64,000 bases of DNA from Mesorhizobium prunaredense (GTDB lineage Bacteria; Pseudomonadota; Alphaproteobacteria; Rhizobiales; Rhizobiaceae): NCBI RefSeq assembly GCF_900156895.1, contig NZ_FTPD01000006.1, positions 248,001-312,000 of the forward strand, read 5' to 3'. Within the stretch, counting starts at the first letter, position 1, and every line of letters starts with the position of its first letter. The notes under the pieces are model-generated. The model worked only from the letters and a program-made list of their open reading frames with translations, had not been told where the DNA came from and did no database searches. The translations under genes and the position numbers were made by a program. Positions 15,450 to 24,790 of this stretch are shown piece by piece.

Positions 15450-16763
15450 CTACAGGATGAATCGCGACAAATCCGTGTTTCTCGACAGATCGCCGACATG
15501 CTTCTCCACATAGGCGGCGTCGACTGTCACCGCCGTGCCGTGGCGGTCCGGCGCGTCATAGGAGATCTCGTCCAGCACCCGCTCCATCACCGTCTGCAGC
15601 CGCCTGGCGCCGATGTTCTCGACGCTGGCGTTGAGATCGACGGCGATGCCGGCCAGTGAATCGATGGCGTCGTCGGTGAAGACGAGATCGACGCCCTCGG
15701 TCTTCATCAGCGCGATGTACTGCTTGATCAGGCTGGCCTCGGTCTCGGTCAGGATGCGGACGAAATCGTCCTTCTCCAGCGCTCGCAGCTCGACGCGGAT
15801 CGGCAGACGGCCCTGCAATTCGGGCAGCAGGTCGGATGGCTTGGCAACGTGGAACGCGCCCGATGCGATGAACAGGATGTGATCCGTCTTCACCGGTCCG
15901 TATTTGGTCGCGACTGTGGTGCCTTCGACAAGCGGCAGCAGGTCGCGCTGCACGCCTTCGCGGGAAACACCGGCGCCCATGCCGCCTTCGCGCGAGGCGA
16001 TCTTGTCGATCTCGTCGAGGAAGACGATGCCGTCGTTTTCGGTCGATTCGAGCGCCCTGCGCACCACCTCGTCCTGGTCGAGCAGCTTGTCGGACTCGTC
16101 GCCGACCAGCACCGCGTAGGATTCCTTCACCGTCGTCTTGCGGGTCTTGGTCTTCTGGCCGCCCATCGCTTTCGACAGCATGTCGTTGATGTTCAACACG
16201 CCGATATTGGCGCCCGGCATGCCGGGGATCTCGAAGCCGGGCATGCCGCCGGTGCCGGTATCGCTCACTTCGATCTCGATCTCCTTGTCGTCGAGCTCGC
16301 CGTCGCGCAGCTTCTTGCGGAAACTGTCGCGCGTCGCCGGGCTCGCCGTCTTGCCGACGAGCGCTTCCAGCACGCGTTCCTCGGCATTGATATGGGCGCG
16401 CGCCTTGACGTCCTCGCGCATCTTCTCGCGCACCAGGCCGATGGCGATCTCGACCAGGTCGCGGATGATCTGCTCGACGTCGCGGCCGACATAGCCGACC
16501 TCGGTGAACTTGGTCGCCTCGACCTTGACGAACGGCGCGCCGGCAAGGCGCGCCAGGCGGCGCGATATCTCGGTCTTGCCGACGCCGGTCGGGCCGATCA
16601 TCAGGATGTTCTTCGGCATCACCTCTTCACGCATCTGGCCTTCGAGCTGCTGGCGGCGCCAGCGGTTGCGCAAGGCGATGGCTACGGCGCGCTTGGCGTC
16701 CTTCTGGCCGATGATAAAGCGATCGAGTTCCGAAACGATTTCGCGGGGCGAGAATGTGGTCAT
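15450..16763 (-). CDS. hslU: ATP-dependent protease ATPase subunit HslU
   Basis: 437 residues, full length. Walker A is [20 protein letters not shown] near residue 57, Walker B is [12 protein letters not shown] near 250, and the C-terminal tail ending [10 protein letters not shown] fits the HslV pocket. HslU unfolds substrates and feeds them to the HslV peptidase. Here hslU lies three bases downstream of the UPF0314 gene and is separated from hslV by two small genes, the rhizobial order. Confidence 0.98.
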   Translation of the reverse strand: MTTFSPREIVSELDRFIIGQKDAKRAVAIALRNRWRRQQLEGQMREEVMPKNILMIGPTGVGKTEISRRLARLAGAPFVKVEATKFTEVGYVGRDVEQIIRDLVEIAIGLVREKMREDVKARAHINAEERVLEALVGKTASPATRDSFRKKLRDGELDDKEIEIEVSDTGTGGMPGFEIPGMPGANIGVLNINDMLSKAMGGQKTKTRKTTVKESYAVLVGDESDKLLDQDEVVRRALESTENDGIVFLDEIDKIASREGGMGAGVSREGVQRDLLPLVEGTTVATKYGPVKTDHILFIASGAFHVAKPSDLLPELQGRLPIRVELRALEKDDFVRILTETEASLIKQYIALMKTEGVDLVFTDDAIDSLAGIAVDLNASVENIGARRLQTVMERVLDEISYDAPDRHGTAVTVDAAYVEKHVGDLSRNTDLSRFIL

Positions 16764-16766
16764 ATG

Positions 16767-17366
16767 CTAAATTCCACTTTGCCACTGCCGGATGGACTCG
16801 AACGGATGCAGCAGCATGATCACGTTGAGTGTCAGATTGTCCCTGATGATGTAGCCGACACCGAATTCGAAGATGAGAGCGAGGGTCACGATCACCCATA
16901 TAGGAAGCCTGCGCGCCATCACAAATCCCAGCACCATCGCCAGCGTGTCGGCCACTGAATTGATGATGCTGTCGCCGTAATAGTCGAGCGAGATCGTGCC
17001 GGCGCGGTAGCGCTCGATGATCAACGGGCTGTTCTCGAGAAGCTCCCAGCCGCCCTCGATGACGACCGCAAAAGCCAGCCTGAGCCCGATCGGCGAGCGC
17101 GGGAACAGAGCCCACGCCAGCGCGTAGAACAGGAAGCCGTGGATGAGGTGCGAGAATGTGTACCAGTCGGAAATATGCTGGGAATTCTCCGAGCTCTGCA
17201 CGATGCCGTGCCACAGCTTGACATAGCCGCATTCGCAGATCGGCGTTCGGCCCATGCCGTAAAGGGTTCCAGCCTGGAGTATAATCAGACCGAGGACGAG
17301 CAGAAGTCCCATCCGCCAGCTGTCTTCATAGGCCGAGACGGTCTTGTCGGCGCCGCTTGTGCTCAT
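16767..17366 (-). CDS. UPF0314/DUF2585-family membrane protein
   Basis: 199 residues with about four hydrophobic segments ([60 protein letters not shown]) and conserved [12 protein letters not shown] and [18 protein letters not shown] motifs of this alphaproteobacterial family. Function is not known. The start at 17366 (MSTSGADK) is preferred; an in-frame extension to 17453 consists only of a five-residue repeat encoded by the minisatellite at 17377-17451 and is likely untranslated. The last repeat unit supplies GAGGGG as ribosome site. Confidence 0.85.
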   Translation of the reverse strand: MSTSGADKTVSAYEDSWRMGLLLVLGLIILQAGTLYGMGRTPICECGYVKLWHGIVQSSENSQHISDWYTFSHLIHGFLFYALAWALFPRSPIGLRLAFAVVIEGGWELLENSPLIIERYRAGTISLDYYGDSIINSVADTLAMVLGFVMARRLPIWVIVTLALIFEFGVGYIIRDNLTLNVIMLLHPFESIRQWQSGI

Positions 17367-17376
17367 GCTGTTACTG

Positions 17377-17451
17377 CCCCTCTTCGGCGCCGCCCTATTC
17401 GGCGTCACCCTCTTTGACATCGCCCGCTTCGGCGTCGCCCTCTTTGGCGTC
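17377..17451 (-). repeat. Minisatellite of five 15-bp units spanning the GNAT stop codon
   Basis: Five in-register units on the minus strand, consensus GACGCCRAAGAGGGC: 17437-17451, 17422-17436, 17407-17421, 17392-17406 and 17377-17391. The first three and part of the fourth code for the acidic repeat tail of the GNAT protein; the stop TAG arises inside unit four; unit five carries the ribosome site of the UPF0314 gene. Most units contain the Shine-Dalgarno-like AAGAGGG. Confidence 0.85.
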
Positions 17452-17940
17452 AATTGCCATCAGCACGGCGTCGCCATATTCCGATTGCCTGCGATCGATA
17501 GCTCTGAATCCGGCCTTTTGATAGGCGCGGATCGCTCGTCCGTTGGATGGATCCGGATCGATGATGACACGCGGCGCCCCTTCTTCGAACAGCTGTTCCA
17601 CGAACTGGCGGACAATTGCCGAGCCATGGCCGCGTCCGACAAGCTCGGGCCTGCCGATCGACAGATCGATGCCGAGCGTACCGAACGGCTGATCGCTGTA
17701 GGGGTGGCCGTCCTCCAGATGCGGATCGTAGCTCTGCATGTAGCCGATCGGCTCGCCGTCTAGCTCGATGATCAGCGGCTCGACGGAAATGCTGTCGATG
17801 TGTTCACGGATCTGCGCGATCTCCGTCTCGGGATCGTCCCACCACTCCGCGACATGCGGCTCGGCCAGCCATGCCGCGATCATCGGCAGGTCCGCCTCCG
17901 TCACCGGTCGAAAATCATATCTATTTTCTTGTTTGGCCAT
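17395..17940 (-). CDS. GNAT-family N-acetyltransferase with acidic repeat tail
   Basis: 181 residues; the fold resembles aminoglycoside 6'-acetyltransferase-like GNATs ([20 protein letters not shown] at the start; [19 protein letters not shown] as the acetyl-CoA motif A near residue 115; [20 protein letters not shown] near 145). Substrate unknown. The C-terminal 18 residues are a five-residue repeat ([18 protein letters not shown]) coded by a minisatellite. The start ATG and its GGAGATC ribosome site lie inside a repeat element (17935-18003). It is between hslV and the UPF0314 gene, probably one operon. Confidence 0.85.
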   Translation of the reverse strand: MAKQENRYDFRPVTEADLPMIAAWLAEPHVAEWWDDPETEIAQIREHIDSISVEPLIIELDGEPIGYMQSYDPHLEDGHPYSDQPFGTLGIDLSIGRPELVGRGHGSAIVRQFVEQLFEEGAPRVIIDPDPSNGRAIRAYQKAGFRAIDRRQSEYGDAVLMAIDAKEGDAEAGDVKEGDAE

Positions 17941-18003
17941 GATCTCCTGCGAACCGAAGGTCAGCGAAGCAAAAACCGGTTTCCACTTTTCGGGATCATG
18001 GCC
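17935..18003. repeat. 69-bp repeat with 10-bp perfect terminal inverted repeats (family B, copy 1)
   Basis: Ends GGCCATGATC and GATCATGGCC match exactly. The interior contains CGAACCGAAGGTC and AACCGGTTTCC, shared with the copy at 23206-23278. The left end contributes the start codon and ribosome site of the GNAT gene. Confidence 0.75.
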
Positions 18004-18013
18004 AGTGGCCGGC

Positions 18014-18565
18014 TCAGCCGGCATCGAGGATTTCGATGACAAAATTGTTGTTGGTGTAGACGCAAATGTCGGATGCGATCTGCATCGCCTTGCGGGCGAT
18101 TTCTTCGGCATCCTTGTCGGTGTCCATCAGCGCGCGCGCCGCGGCCAGCGCATAATTGCCGCCCGAACCGATCGCCATGACGCCATGTTCGGGTTCGAGC
18201 ACGTCGCCGGTGCCGGTCAGCGCCAGCGAGACCGACTTGTCGGCAACCAGCATCATCGCTTCCAGCCGGCGCAGATAGCGGTCGGTGCGCCAGTCCTTGG
18301 CGAGTTCGACGCAGGCCCGCGTCAATTGCTCCGGATATTGTTCGAGCTTGGCCTCCAGCCGCTCCAGAAGAGTGAAGGCGTCAGCGGTGGCGCCGGCGAA
18401 ACCGGCAATGACATTGCCGCTTTTGCCGATTCGGCGCACCTTCTTGGCGTTGCCTTTCATGATCGTCTGGCCAAGGCTGACCTGGCCATCACCGGCGATC
18501 ACCACCTTGCCGCCCCTGCGCACGGTCAGGATCGTCGTGGCGTGCATGGTCAGTTCGTTCGACAT
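18014..18565 (-). CDS. hslV: ATP-dependent protease peptidase subunit HslV
   Basis: 183 residues. MSNELTMHA is a short propeptide followed by the catalytic T10 of [20 protein letters not shown], the N-terminal nucleophile of this proteasome-like peptidase; [14 protein letters not shown] near residue 133 completes the active site. Start at 18565 has GGAG upstream. HslV forms a double hexamer capped by HslU and degrades heat-shock and regulatory proteins. Divergent from hisB. Confidence 0.97.
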   Translation of the reverse strand: MSNELTMHATTILTVRRGGKVVIAGDGQVSLGQTIMKGNAKKVRRIGKSGNVIAGFAGATADAFTLLERLEAKLEQYPEQLTRACVELAKDWRTDRYLRRLEAMMLVADKSVSLALTGTGDVLEPEHGVMAIGSGGNYALAAARALMDTDKDAEEIARKAMQIASDICVYTNNNFVIEILDAG

Positions 18566-18628
18566 CTCTGCTCCGATCAGCACCGGTCCCGACAAGGCGA
18601 TTGGCGCATTACGAGTGACTTGATCGAC

Positions 18629-18712
18629 CCTATGTATGCATAGGTCCGACGATTGCCAACCGGTCATCGGCCAGGCTCGATACTGCTTGGCACGGCAACT
18701 GGCAATCGCCGG
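18629..18712. promoter_or_regulatory. Inverted repeats in the hslV/hisB divergent promoter region
   Basis: CCTATG-TATG-CATAGG (18629-18644) is a compact dyad 64 bp upstream of hslV. Beyond it, CGATTGCCA (18650-18658) and TGGCAATCG (18700-18708) are exact 9-bp inverted repeats, extended to 13 bp with one mismatch, enclosing 41 bases. These could be operators or a stem-loop of the hslV leader. No clear RpoH-type heat-shock promoter was identified. Confidence 0.4.
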
Positions 18713-18715
18713 ATC

Positions 18716-18802
18716 ATGCTGCTAGAAGGCTCTCGTTTTCAAGCATGTGGACGCTTTCAAGCATGTGGACGCTTGGAACGCCTGAACTCTGGACAAGGAT
18801 GA
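18716..18802 (+). CDS. Possible 28-codon upstream reading frame overlapping the hisB start region
   Basis: ATG 18716 to TGA 18800 reads through an 18-bp tandem duplication and ends at the ribosome site of hisB, so translation of the two could be coupled. It has no histidine codons, so it is not a His leader peptide, and its own ribosome site is poor. Its reality is doubtful. Confidence 0.2.
   Translation: MLLEGSRFQACGRFQACGRLERLNSGQG
18737..18772 (+). repeat. Two tandem copies of an 18-bp sequence upstream of hisB
   Basis: TTTCAAGCATGTGGACGC occurs twice in a row with no mismatch, ending 32 bp before the hisB start. A recent slippage duplication. Confidence 0.9.
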
Positions 18803-18804
18803 GC

Positions 18805-19404
18805 ATGCCGCCCCGTTCCGCCAACGCAAGCCGCAAGACCAAGGAAACCGACATCTCCGTATCGGTCCAGGTCGACGGCTCGGGAAAATCCGATATTTCG
18901 ACGGGCGTCGGCTTCTTCGATCACATGCTGGACCAGTTGTCGCGCCATTCGCTGATCGACATGACGGTCAAGGCCAAGGGCGACCTGCACATAGACGATC
19001 ACCACACGGTCGAGGACACCGGCATCGCGCTCGGTCAGGCGCTGGCCAAGGCACTGGGCGAGCGGCGCGGCATCATGCGCTATGCCTCGATCGATCTCGC
19101 CATGGACGAGACGCTGACGCGCGCGGCGATCGACGTTTCCGGCCGTCCCTTCCTTGTCTGGAACGTTGTGTTCTCGTCGCCGAAGATCGGCACGTTCGAC
19201 ACCGAACTGGTGCGCGAATTCTTCCAGGCCCTGGCGCAGAATGCCGGCATCACGCTGCATGTCACCAACCACTACGGCGCCAACAATCACCACATCGCCG
19301 AGACCTGCTTCAAGGCGGTGGCGCGTGCGCTGCGTTTCGCGCTTGAAAGCGACCCGCGCCAGCCTGACGCGGTTCCTTCCACCAAGGGATCTCTGAAGGG
19401 ATAG
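18805..19404 (+). CDS. hisB: Imidazoleglycerol-phosphate dehydratase
   Basis: 199 residues. The two Mn-binding motifs [10 protein letters not shown] near residue 70 and [12 protein letters not shown] near 167, with [10 protein letters not shown] near 38, are diagnostic. It makes imidazole-acetol phosphate, step six of histidine synthesis. ATG 18805 is chosen since AAGGA precedes it by five bases; ATG 18799 would overlap that site. First gene of the his operon here. Confidence 0.96.
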   Translation: MPPRSANASRKTKETDISVSVQVDGSGKSDISTGVGFFDHMLDQLSRHSLIDMTVKAKGDLHIDDHHTVEDTGIALGQALAKALGERRGIMRYASIDLAMDETLTRAAIDVSGRPFLVWNVVFSSPKIGTFDTELVREFFQALAQNAGITLHVTNHYGANNHHIAETCFKAVARALRFALESDPRQPDAVPSTKGSLKG

Positions 19405-19407
19405 GCC

Positions 19408-19884
19408 ATGGCAGTCTATGTCGTGATGGAACCGCCGGGCCGCGGCGAAAAGCCTGGCACAACGGCCTTTGTCCGTGATGGGTTTTCCTGGCTTGGCTTC
19501 CTCGTGCCGCCGCTATGGCTGCTCTGGCACCGGTTGTGGATCGAGGCAGCCCTGGCGTTTGTCGCCATGGCTCTGCTTTCGATGCTTGCCGAAGGGCTGA
19601 GCCTTGGGCTGGCCGGCCCGGTGCTGTCGCTGCTGGTATCGCTCTTTGTCGGGCTGGAAGGGCAGGCGTTGCGGATCGCCGCACTGCGCCGTCGTGGCTG
19701 GCACGAATGGGGCGTCGTCGAGGCCGACAGGCTCGACGATGCCGATACGCGCTATGTGCTGGAAGCCGAAGCGCATGCGGATGAGCAGGCGCCGGTGCCG
19801 CGCATCGTTCCGGACGCTGCCCATGCCCGGCCGGCGCAGACAGGAATGGTGCTCGGACTGACGCACACGCCGGGAAGACCCTGA
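19408..19884 (+). CDS. DUF2628-family membrane protein
   Basis: 158 residues with three hydrophobic stretches between residues 30 and 90 ([46 protein letters not shown]) and the [10 protein letters not shown] segment usual in DUF2628 proteins. Function unknown. It lies 3 bp after hisB and 1 bp before hisH, so it is transcribed with the his genes. Confidence 0.8.
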   Translation: MAVYVVMEPPGRGEKPGTTAFVRDGFSWLGFLVPPLWLLWHRLWIEAALAFVAMALLSMLAEGLSLGLAGPVLSLLVSLFVGLEGQALRIAALRRRGWHEWGVVEADRLDDADTRYVLEAEAHADEQAPVPRIVPDAAHARPAQTGMVLGLTHTPGRP

Positions 19885-19885
19885 C

Positions 19886-20536
19886 ATGCGGGTCGCGATC
19901 ATCGATTATGGCTCGGGCAACCTGCGCTCGGCCACCAAGGCCTTCGAGCGCGCCGCGCACGAAGCCGGCATCGCCGCCGCCATCGACCTGACCGCCGATG
20001 CCGAGCGTGTCAGGACCGCCGACCGCATCGTCCTGCCCGGCGTCGGCGCCTATGCCGATTGCGCGGCCGGGCTGCGCGCTGTGGCCGGCATGTGGGAGGC
20101 GGTCGAGGAGGTCGCGATCATCAAGCGGCGGCCGTTCCTCGGCATCTGCGTCGGCATGCAGCTGATGTCGGAGCGGGGCCTGGAAAAGACTGTCACGACA
20201 GGCTTTGGCTGGATCGCCGGCGACGTCAAGGAGATCACCCCGGCCGATCCTGCGCTAAAAATCCCGCAGATCGGCTGGAACACGATCGAGCTCACGCGCA
20301 AGCACCCGCTGTTTTCCGGCATTCCGACCGGCGCCAAGGGATTGCACGCCTATTTCGTTCATTCCTACCATCTCGACGCGCAGAAGCCGGACGAGGTGCT
20401 GGCGATTGCCGACTATGGTGGCCCGGTTACAGCTGCTGTTGTCAGCGACAATCTCGCCGGCACGCAGTTTCATCCCGAAAAGAGCCAGGCGCTTGGCCTG
20501 GCGCTGATCACCAATTTCCTGCGCTGGAGGCCATAA
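19886..20536 (+). CDS. hisH: Imidazole glycerol phosphate synthase glutaminase subunit HisH
   Basis: 216 residues. Class I glutamine amidotransferase with the nucleophile Cys in [13 protein letters not shown] near residue 88 and the His/Glu pair in FHPEKSQ near residue 196. It supplies ammonia to HisF (gene at 22417). Other conserved parts: [11 protein letters not shown] at the N terminus and HAYFVHSYH. Confidence 0.97.
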   Translation: MRVAIIDYGSGNLRSATKAFERAAHEAGIAAAIDLTADAERVRTADRIVLPGVGAYADCAAGLRAVAGMWEAVEEVAIIKRRPFLGICVGMQLMSERGLEKTVTTGFGWIAGDVKEITPADPALKIPQIGWNTIELTRKHPLFSGIPTGAKGLHAYFVHSYHLDAQKPDEVLAIADYGGPVTAAVVSDNLAGTQFHPEKSQALGLALITNFLRWRP

Positions 20537-20540
20537 GAAA

Positions 20541-20831
20541 ATGAGCAAGAAAGGCTACTGGATGGCGATGGTCGATGTCCGCGATCCCGAGGGCTATAAG
20601 CAGTATATCGAGGCGAACGCGGCGGCTTTTGCGAAATATGGCGCGAAGTTTCCCGTGCGGGCGGGGCGTTATGCGAACCCGGAGGGGCCGACAGGCAACC
20701 GCCACGTCCTGGTCGAGTTCGAGTCCTACGACAAGGCGATAGAATGCTACGAATCGCCTGAATACCGGGAGGCATTGAAGTACAGGCTTGCCGCCTCGAC
20801 CGGTCACTTCGTCATTGTTGAAGGCGCCTGA
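20541..20831 (+). CDS. DUF1330-family protein
   Basis: 96 residues, a dimeric alpha/beta-barrel type small protein: KGYWMAMVDVRDPEGYKQYI, then VLVEFESYDKAIECYESPEY near residue 56 and HFVIVEG at the end. The ribosome site GGAGG overlaps the end of hisH. No established reaction; placed between hisH and hisA. Confidence 0.85.
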   Translation: MSKKGYWMAMVDVRDPEGYKQYIEANAAAFAKYGAKFPVRAGRYANPEGPTGNRHVLVEFESYDKAIECYESPEYREALKYRLAASTGHFVIVEGA

Positions 20832-20834
20832 ACG

Positions 20835-21584
20835 GTGATCCTGTTCCCAGCCATCGACCTCAAGGACGGCAAGTGCGTCCGCCTGAAGCACGGCGATATG
20901 GCGACCGCGAGGATCTACAATGACGACCCGGCAGCGCAGGCCAGGGCTTTCGAGCAACAGGGCTTTGAATGGCTGCATGTCGTCGACCTCAACGGCGCCT
21001 TCAAGGGCCAGAGCGTCAACGGCGCGGCAGTCGGCGCCATTCTCAAGGCAACGAAAAACCCGGTGCAGCTCGGCGGCGGCATCCGCACCCTGGCGCAGGT
21101 CGAGGACTGGCTCGATCGCGGCCTGGCCCGCATCATTCTCGGCACGGTGGCCGTGCGCGATCCGGATCTGGTCAGGCAGGCCTGCAAGGCATTCCCGGGC
21201 AAGATCGCCGTCGGCATCGACGCCAAGGGCGGCAAGGTGGCGGTCGAGGGTTGGGCCGAGGCCTCTAGTCTCGGCGTCATCGAACTGGCGAAGAAGTTCG
21301 AGGGCGCCGGGGTTGCCGCTATCATCTACACCGACATCGACCGCGACGGTGTGCTGACCGGCATCAACTGGGACGCCACCATCGATCTTGCCGACGCCGT
21401 GTCTATCCCGGTCATCGCCTCCGGCGGGCTGGCCTCTATCGCCGACATCGTGCGCATGACGATGCCCGATGCGCAAAAGCTCGAAGGCGCCATCTCAGGG
21501 CGTGCACTTTATGACGGACGTATCGACCCGGCCGAGGCATTGGCGATCCTGGCGGCCGGACCGGAGAAGGCGAGGGCGCGATGA
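20835..21584 (+). CDS. hisA: Phosphoribosylformimino-AICAR isomerase HisA
   Basis: 249 residues, a (beta/alpha)8 barrel with phosphate-binding motifs. [14 protein letters not shown] includes catalytic Asp8; the second Asp lies in YTDIDRDG near residue 130. [10 protein letters not shown] and [10 protein letters not shown] are the phosphate sites. Start is GTG at 20835, 3 bp after the DUF1330 stop. Its 3' end overlaps the next gene by 4 bp. Confidence 0.97.
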   Translation: MILFPAIDLKDGKCVRLKHGDMATARIYNDDPAAQARAFEQQGFEWLHVVDLNGAFKGQSVNGAAVGAILKATKNPVQLGGGIRTLAQVEDWLDRGLARIILGTVAVRDPDLVRQACKAFPGKIAVGIDAKGGKVAVEGWAEASSLGVIELAKKFEGAGVAAIIYTDIDRDGVLTGINWDATIDLADAVSIPVIASGGLASIADIVRMTMPDAQKLEGAISGRALYDGRIDPAEALAILAAGPEKARAR

Positions 21585-22417
21585 AACTCTCGATCATCCT
21601 CGCACCCTATGACAGCGGCCTTTACCACGCCGGCTTTGGCCAGGGCCCCGACGCCATCATTGCCGGCGGCCTTGTCGAGGAACTTGCCTTGCGCGGCCAT
21701 GATGTCATCGTCGAGGACATCGGCGAGGTCGGCGATGCCCAGAGACGCGAAATCGCGACAGGTTTCGCGGTTTGTCGGGCAGTCGCCACCAAGGTCGAAA
21801 TGGCGCGCGATGATGAGCGTTTTCCCATCGTGCTCGCCGGAAATTGCCTGACCGCCGCCGGTGCGGTGGCTGGTGACGCCGCGGATTCGCTCATCTGGAT
21901 CGATCAGCATGGCGATCTCAACACGCCCGAGACGTCCGCCTACGGCTTTCTCGACGGCATGGCGCTGGCGACGACGCTGGGGCTCTGCTGGCGGCCGATG
22001 ACGTCCGCGGTTCCCGGCTTCCAGGCGATCGACCCGTCGCGGTGCATGCTGGTCGACGCGCGCGACCTCGATCCAGATGAAAGGCGGCTTCTGGAGACGT
22101 TGCCGATCATTCGCGCCCAATGGACCGATGCCCTCGACAATGTCGGAAAGCTCAAAGCGGCCGGCGCGGCCCAAGCGCATTTGCATCTTGATCTGGATGT
22201 CCACGATCCGGATGTGCTGCAAGTGAACCGCTATGCGCTGCCGGGAGGTCCAAATCCGGAGCAGCTGCGGCAACTGGTTTGCGGGCTGGCCAAGTCGATC
22301 CCGATCGTCGGCATCACCCTGTCCGCCTACGATCCTGCCTTTGACGCCAAAGGCGAGGTTCCGCCTGTCGTTGGGCAATTGCTTGGCGATTTTCTTGCCG
22401 CGCATGCGAGGATCTGA
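21581..22417 (+). CDS. Arginase/ureohydrolase-family protein with an altered first metal motif
   Basis: 278 residues of the arginase fold. Canonical enzymes have GGDHS, DAHxD and (S)xDxDxxDP as metal ligands; here the last two are present (D108-x-H110-x-D112; D204-x-D206-x-x-D209-P) but the first reads AGNCL at 86-90, so the ligand His is replaced by Cys89. The family member DcsB, with a similar His-to-Cys change, is known to bind a single Mn. The gene overlaps hisA by 4 bp (ATGA) and hisF by 1 bp, so it is fully inside the his operon. Substrate unknown; a link to histidine or arginine metabolism is only suggested by position. Confidence 0.8.
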   Translation: MKLSIILAPYDSGLYHAGFGQGPDAIIAGGLVEELALRGHDVIVEDIGEVGDAQRREIATGFAVCRAVATKVEMARDDERFPIVLAGNCLTAAGAVAGDAADSLIWIDQHGDLNTPETSAYGFLDGMALATTLGLCWRPMTSAVPGFQAIDPSRCMLVDARDLDPDERRLLETLPIIRAQWTDALDNVGKLKAAGAAQAHLHLDLDVHDPDVLQVNRYALPGGPNPEQLRQLVCGLAKSIPIVGITLSAYDPAFDAKGEVPPVVGQLLGDFLAAHARI

Positions 22418-23208
22418 TGCTGAAGGCCCGCGTCATCCCCTGTCTCGACGTCAAGAACGGCCGCGTCGTCAAAGGCGTCAATTTCGTCGACCTGATCGAT
22501 GCCGGCGATCCGGTCGAGGCGGCCAAGGCCTATGACGCCGCCGGCGCCGACGAGCTCTGCTTCCTCGACATCACCGCCTCGTCCGAAAATCGCGAAACCA
22601 TCTTCGACATCGTCGCCCGCACCGCCGAGCAATGCTTCATGCCGCTGACCGTCGGCGGCGGCGTGCGCCAGGTCGCCGACATAAGAAAGCTGCTTTTGGC
22701 CGGCGCCGACAAAGTGTCGATCAACACGGCGGCGGTAAGGAATCCCGATTTCATCGCCGAGGCGGCCGACAAGTTCGGCAACCAGTGCATTGTCGTCGCC
22801 ATCGATGCCAAGATAGTGTCGGGCGAAGGCGAGGCCGACCGCTGGGAGATTTTCACCCATGGCGGCCGCGAGAAGACCGGCATCGACGCGGTCGACTTCG
22901 CTCAGCAGATGGTCGATCGCGGCGCCGGCGAGATCCTGCTGACGTCGATGGACCGCGACGGCACCAAGGCCGGCTACGACATCGCGCTCACCCGCGCGGT
23001 TGCCGACGCCGTGCGTGCGCCGGTCATCGCCTCCGGCGGCGTCGGCACGCTCGATCACCTGGTCGAGGGCATTCGCGACGGCCATGCCGGCGCGGTGCTG
23101 GCGGCATCGATTTTCCATTTCGGCACGTACAGCATTGCCGAAGCCAAGTCGCACATGGCCCGCGCCGGCCTGCCGATGCGACTGGACTCGTCAGAGGATC
23201 GGCTCTAA
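22417..23208 (+). CDS. hisF: Imidazole glycerol phosphate synthase cyclase subunit HisF
   Basis: 263 residues. [19 protein letters not shown] with catalytic Asp11 and [13 protein letters not shown] with the second Asp near residue 137; the phosphate sites are [10 protein letters not shown] and [11 protein letters not shown]. It uses ammonia from HisH to form imidazole glycerol phosphate and AICAR. TGATG overlap with the preceding gene couples translation. Confidence 0.98.
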   Translation: MLKARVIPCLDVKNGRVVKGVNFVDLIDAGDPVEAAKAYDAAGADELCFLDITASSENRETIFDIVARTAEQCFMPLTVGGGVRQVADIRKLLLAGADKVSINTAAVRNPDFIAEAADKFGNQCIVVAIDAKIVSGEGEADRWEIFTHGGREKTGIDAVDFAQQMVDRGAGEILLTSMDRDGTKAGYDIALTRAVADAVRAPVIASGGVGTLDHLVEGIRDGHAGAVLAASIFHFGTYSIAEAKSHMARAGLPMRLDSSEDRL

Positions 23209-23278
23209 AGCATGATCCCGAACCGAAGGTCCGCGCCAGCCAAAAGGGGGAACCGGTTTCGGAAAAGATCACGCTTAA
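23206..23278. repeat. Repeat of family B, copy 2, between hisF and hisE
   Basis: Ends GCATGATC and GATCACGC are inverted repeats with one mismatch; the core shares CGAACCGAAGGTC and AACCGGTTTC with 17935-18003. It begins at the hisF stop codon and ends about 20 bp before hisE, so it is transcribed within the operon. Confidence 0.7.
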
Positions 23279-23298
23279 ACAAGCAGATAGATGGCGCC

Positions 23299-23625
23299 AT
23301 GGCTGAGTTTTCGCTCTCCGATCTGGAGACAATCATCAGGGAACGCGCGCATTCCGGTGATCCGGATTCGTGGACGGCAAAGCTGTTCGCGCGCGGCATC
23401 GACAAGGCGGCGCAGAAGCTCGGCGAAGAGGCGGTCGAAACGGTGATCGCAGCCGTTGGCGGTGACAGACAAGCCCTCGTTTCGGAAAGCGCCGATCTCA
23501 TCTATCATTGGCTCGTCGTTCTGGGCGTCGCCGGCGTTCCGCTTGCCGATGTCCTGACCGAACTCGAGCGCCGCACCGGTCGTTCGGGCATCGCCGAAAA
23601 GGCGTCTCGGCAGGACCGGGGCTGA
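23299..23625 (+). CDS. hisE: Phosphoribosyl-ATP pyrophosphatase HisE
   Basis: 108 residues of the all-alpha NTP pyrophosphohydrolase type; [16 protein letters not shown] and [13 protein letters not shown] carry the metal-binding Glu/Asp. Hydrolyses phosphoribosyl-ATP, step two of histidine synthesis. Start at 23299 ([10 protein letters not shown]), as upstream in-frame codons fall within the repeat. Confidence 0.95.
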   Translation: MAEFSLSDLETIIRERAHSGDPDSWTAKLFARGIDKAAQKLGEEAVETVIAAVGGDRQALVSESADLIYHWLVVLGVAGVPLADVLTELERRTGRSGIAEKASRQDRG

Positions 23626-23649
23626 TCGCTGCGGAGGGCAGGAAACTCG

Positions 23650-24609
23650 ATGGACCAGCTCGCCCCCACCGAGAAATATTCGCCCTTCCGTTTTTTCTCG
23701 GCGGAGCAATGGTCGCAGTTCCGCGCCGACACGCCAATGACGCTCGGTGAGGACGAGATCCGTCGCCTGCGTTCGCTCAACGATCCGGTCGACCTCGAAG
23801 AGGTCAAGCGCATCTATCTTTCGCTATCTCGGCTGTTGTCGGCCCATGTCGAGGCCAGCCAACTGCTGTTCAGGCAGCGCCAGGCCTTCTTCAACGCGGG
23901 GGATGTCGTCAAGACGCCCTTCATCATAGGCATTGCCGGCTCCGTCGCGGTCGGCAAATCGACCACGGCGCGCGTCCTCAAGGAATTGCTGGCGCGCTGG
24001 CCGTCGAGCCCCAAGGTCGATCTGATCACCACCGACGGCTTCCTGCTTCCCAACGAAATCCTGCGCCGCAACAATTTGATGGAGCGCAAGGGCTTTCCCG
24101 ACAGCTACGATGTCGGCGCCCTGCTGCGTTTCCTGTCGGGCATCAAATCGGGGCAGCGCAATGTCCGCGCGCCTGTTTATTCGCACCTGACCTACGACGT
24201 CGTTCCCGGCGAGTTCCAGACCATCGACCGGCCGGACATATTGATCTTCGAAGGCATCAACGTCCTCCAGCCGGGCAAGCTCCCAAAGGACGGCAAGATC
24301 GTGCCTTTCCTGTCGGATTTCTTCGAGTTCGCCATCTATATCGATGCCGAAGAGGAGCTGATCCATCAATGGTACATCGCCCGCTTCATGCGGCTGCGCG
24401 AGACCGCCTTCCGCGATCCGGACTCCTTCTTCCACCGCTATTCGCAACTTTCGCAAGCAGCGGCCCGCGCCATTGCCGAAGGCCTGTGGGCCAACATCAA
24501 CCTGAAGAATCTGCGCGAGAACATCCTGCCGACGCGAGCCCGCGCCGATCTCATCCTGCGCAAGGGCGCCAATCATCTGGTCGAGGAAGTGGCGCTCAGG
24601 AAGCTGTAA
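23650..24609 (+). CDS. coaA: Type I pantothenate kinase CoaA
   Basis: 319 residues. Walker A is [17 protein letters not shown] near residue 98; [10 protein letters not shown], the segment from DSYD to FLSGIK, and PVYSHLTYD follow as in E. coli CoaA. It phosphorylates pantothenate, the rate-limiting step of CoA synthesis. It lies 24 bp after hisE, the usual rhizobial neighbour. Confidence 0.97.
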   Translation: MDQLAPTEKYSPFRFFSAEQWSQFRADTPMTLGEDEIRRLRSLNDPVDLEEVKRIYLSLSRLLSAHVEASQLLFRQRQAFFNAGDVVKTPFIIGIAGSVAVGKSTTARVLKELLARWPSSPKVDLITTDGFLLPNEILRRNNLMERKGFPDSYDVGALLRFLSGIKSGQRNVRAPVYSHLTYDVVPGEFQTIDRPDILIFEGINVLQPGKLPKDGKIVPFLSDFFEFAIYIDAEEELIHQWYIARFMRLRETAFRDPDSFFHRYSQLSQAAARAIAEGLWANINLKNLRENILPTRARADLILRKGANHLVEEVALRKL

Positions 24610-24631
24610 CGAAGCGGTTAACGGCGCTTTA

Positions 24632-24680
24632 ATGCATGTCGCGCAAAAGTGTGCAGCGGTTTTGCGATAACGACATGCAT
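24632..24680. repeat. Palindromic repeat of family C, single copy
   Basis: ATGCATGTCG and CGACATGCAT are exact 10-bp inverted ends around CGCAAAAGTG and CGGTTTTGCG. It matches the three tandem copies between chvI and chvG (29911-30066). It sits between coaA and the GtrA-family gene. Confidence 0.8.
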
Positions 24681-24790
24681 AAAACAACAACTTCAAGCGC
24701 GTCGCATGAGGCCGGTCAAACGCGACGCGCTTTAGGCAGTGCCCGCTATCGTTCGATTGCAAATTCCGGAGCATTTGTCGGGAGCAGCCG

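Noticed and set aside
17367..17453. N-terminal extension of the UPF0314 protein with a PKRA-type repeat
   Set aside because: It arises from the minisatellite read in another frame and lies upstream of the better ribosome site.
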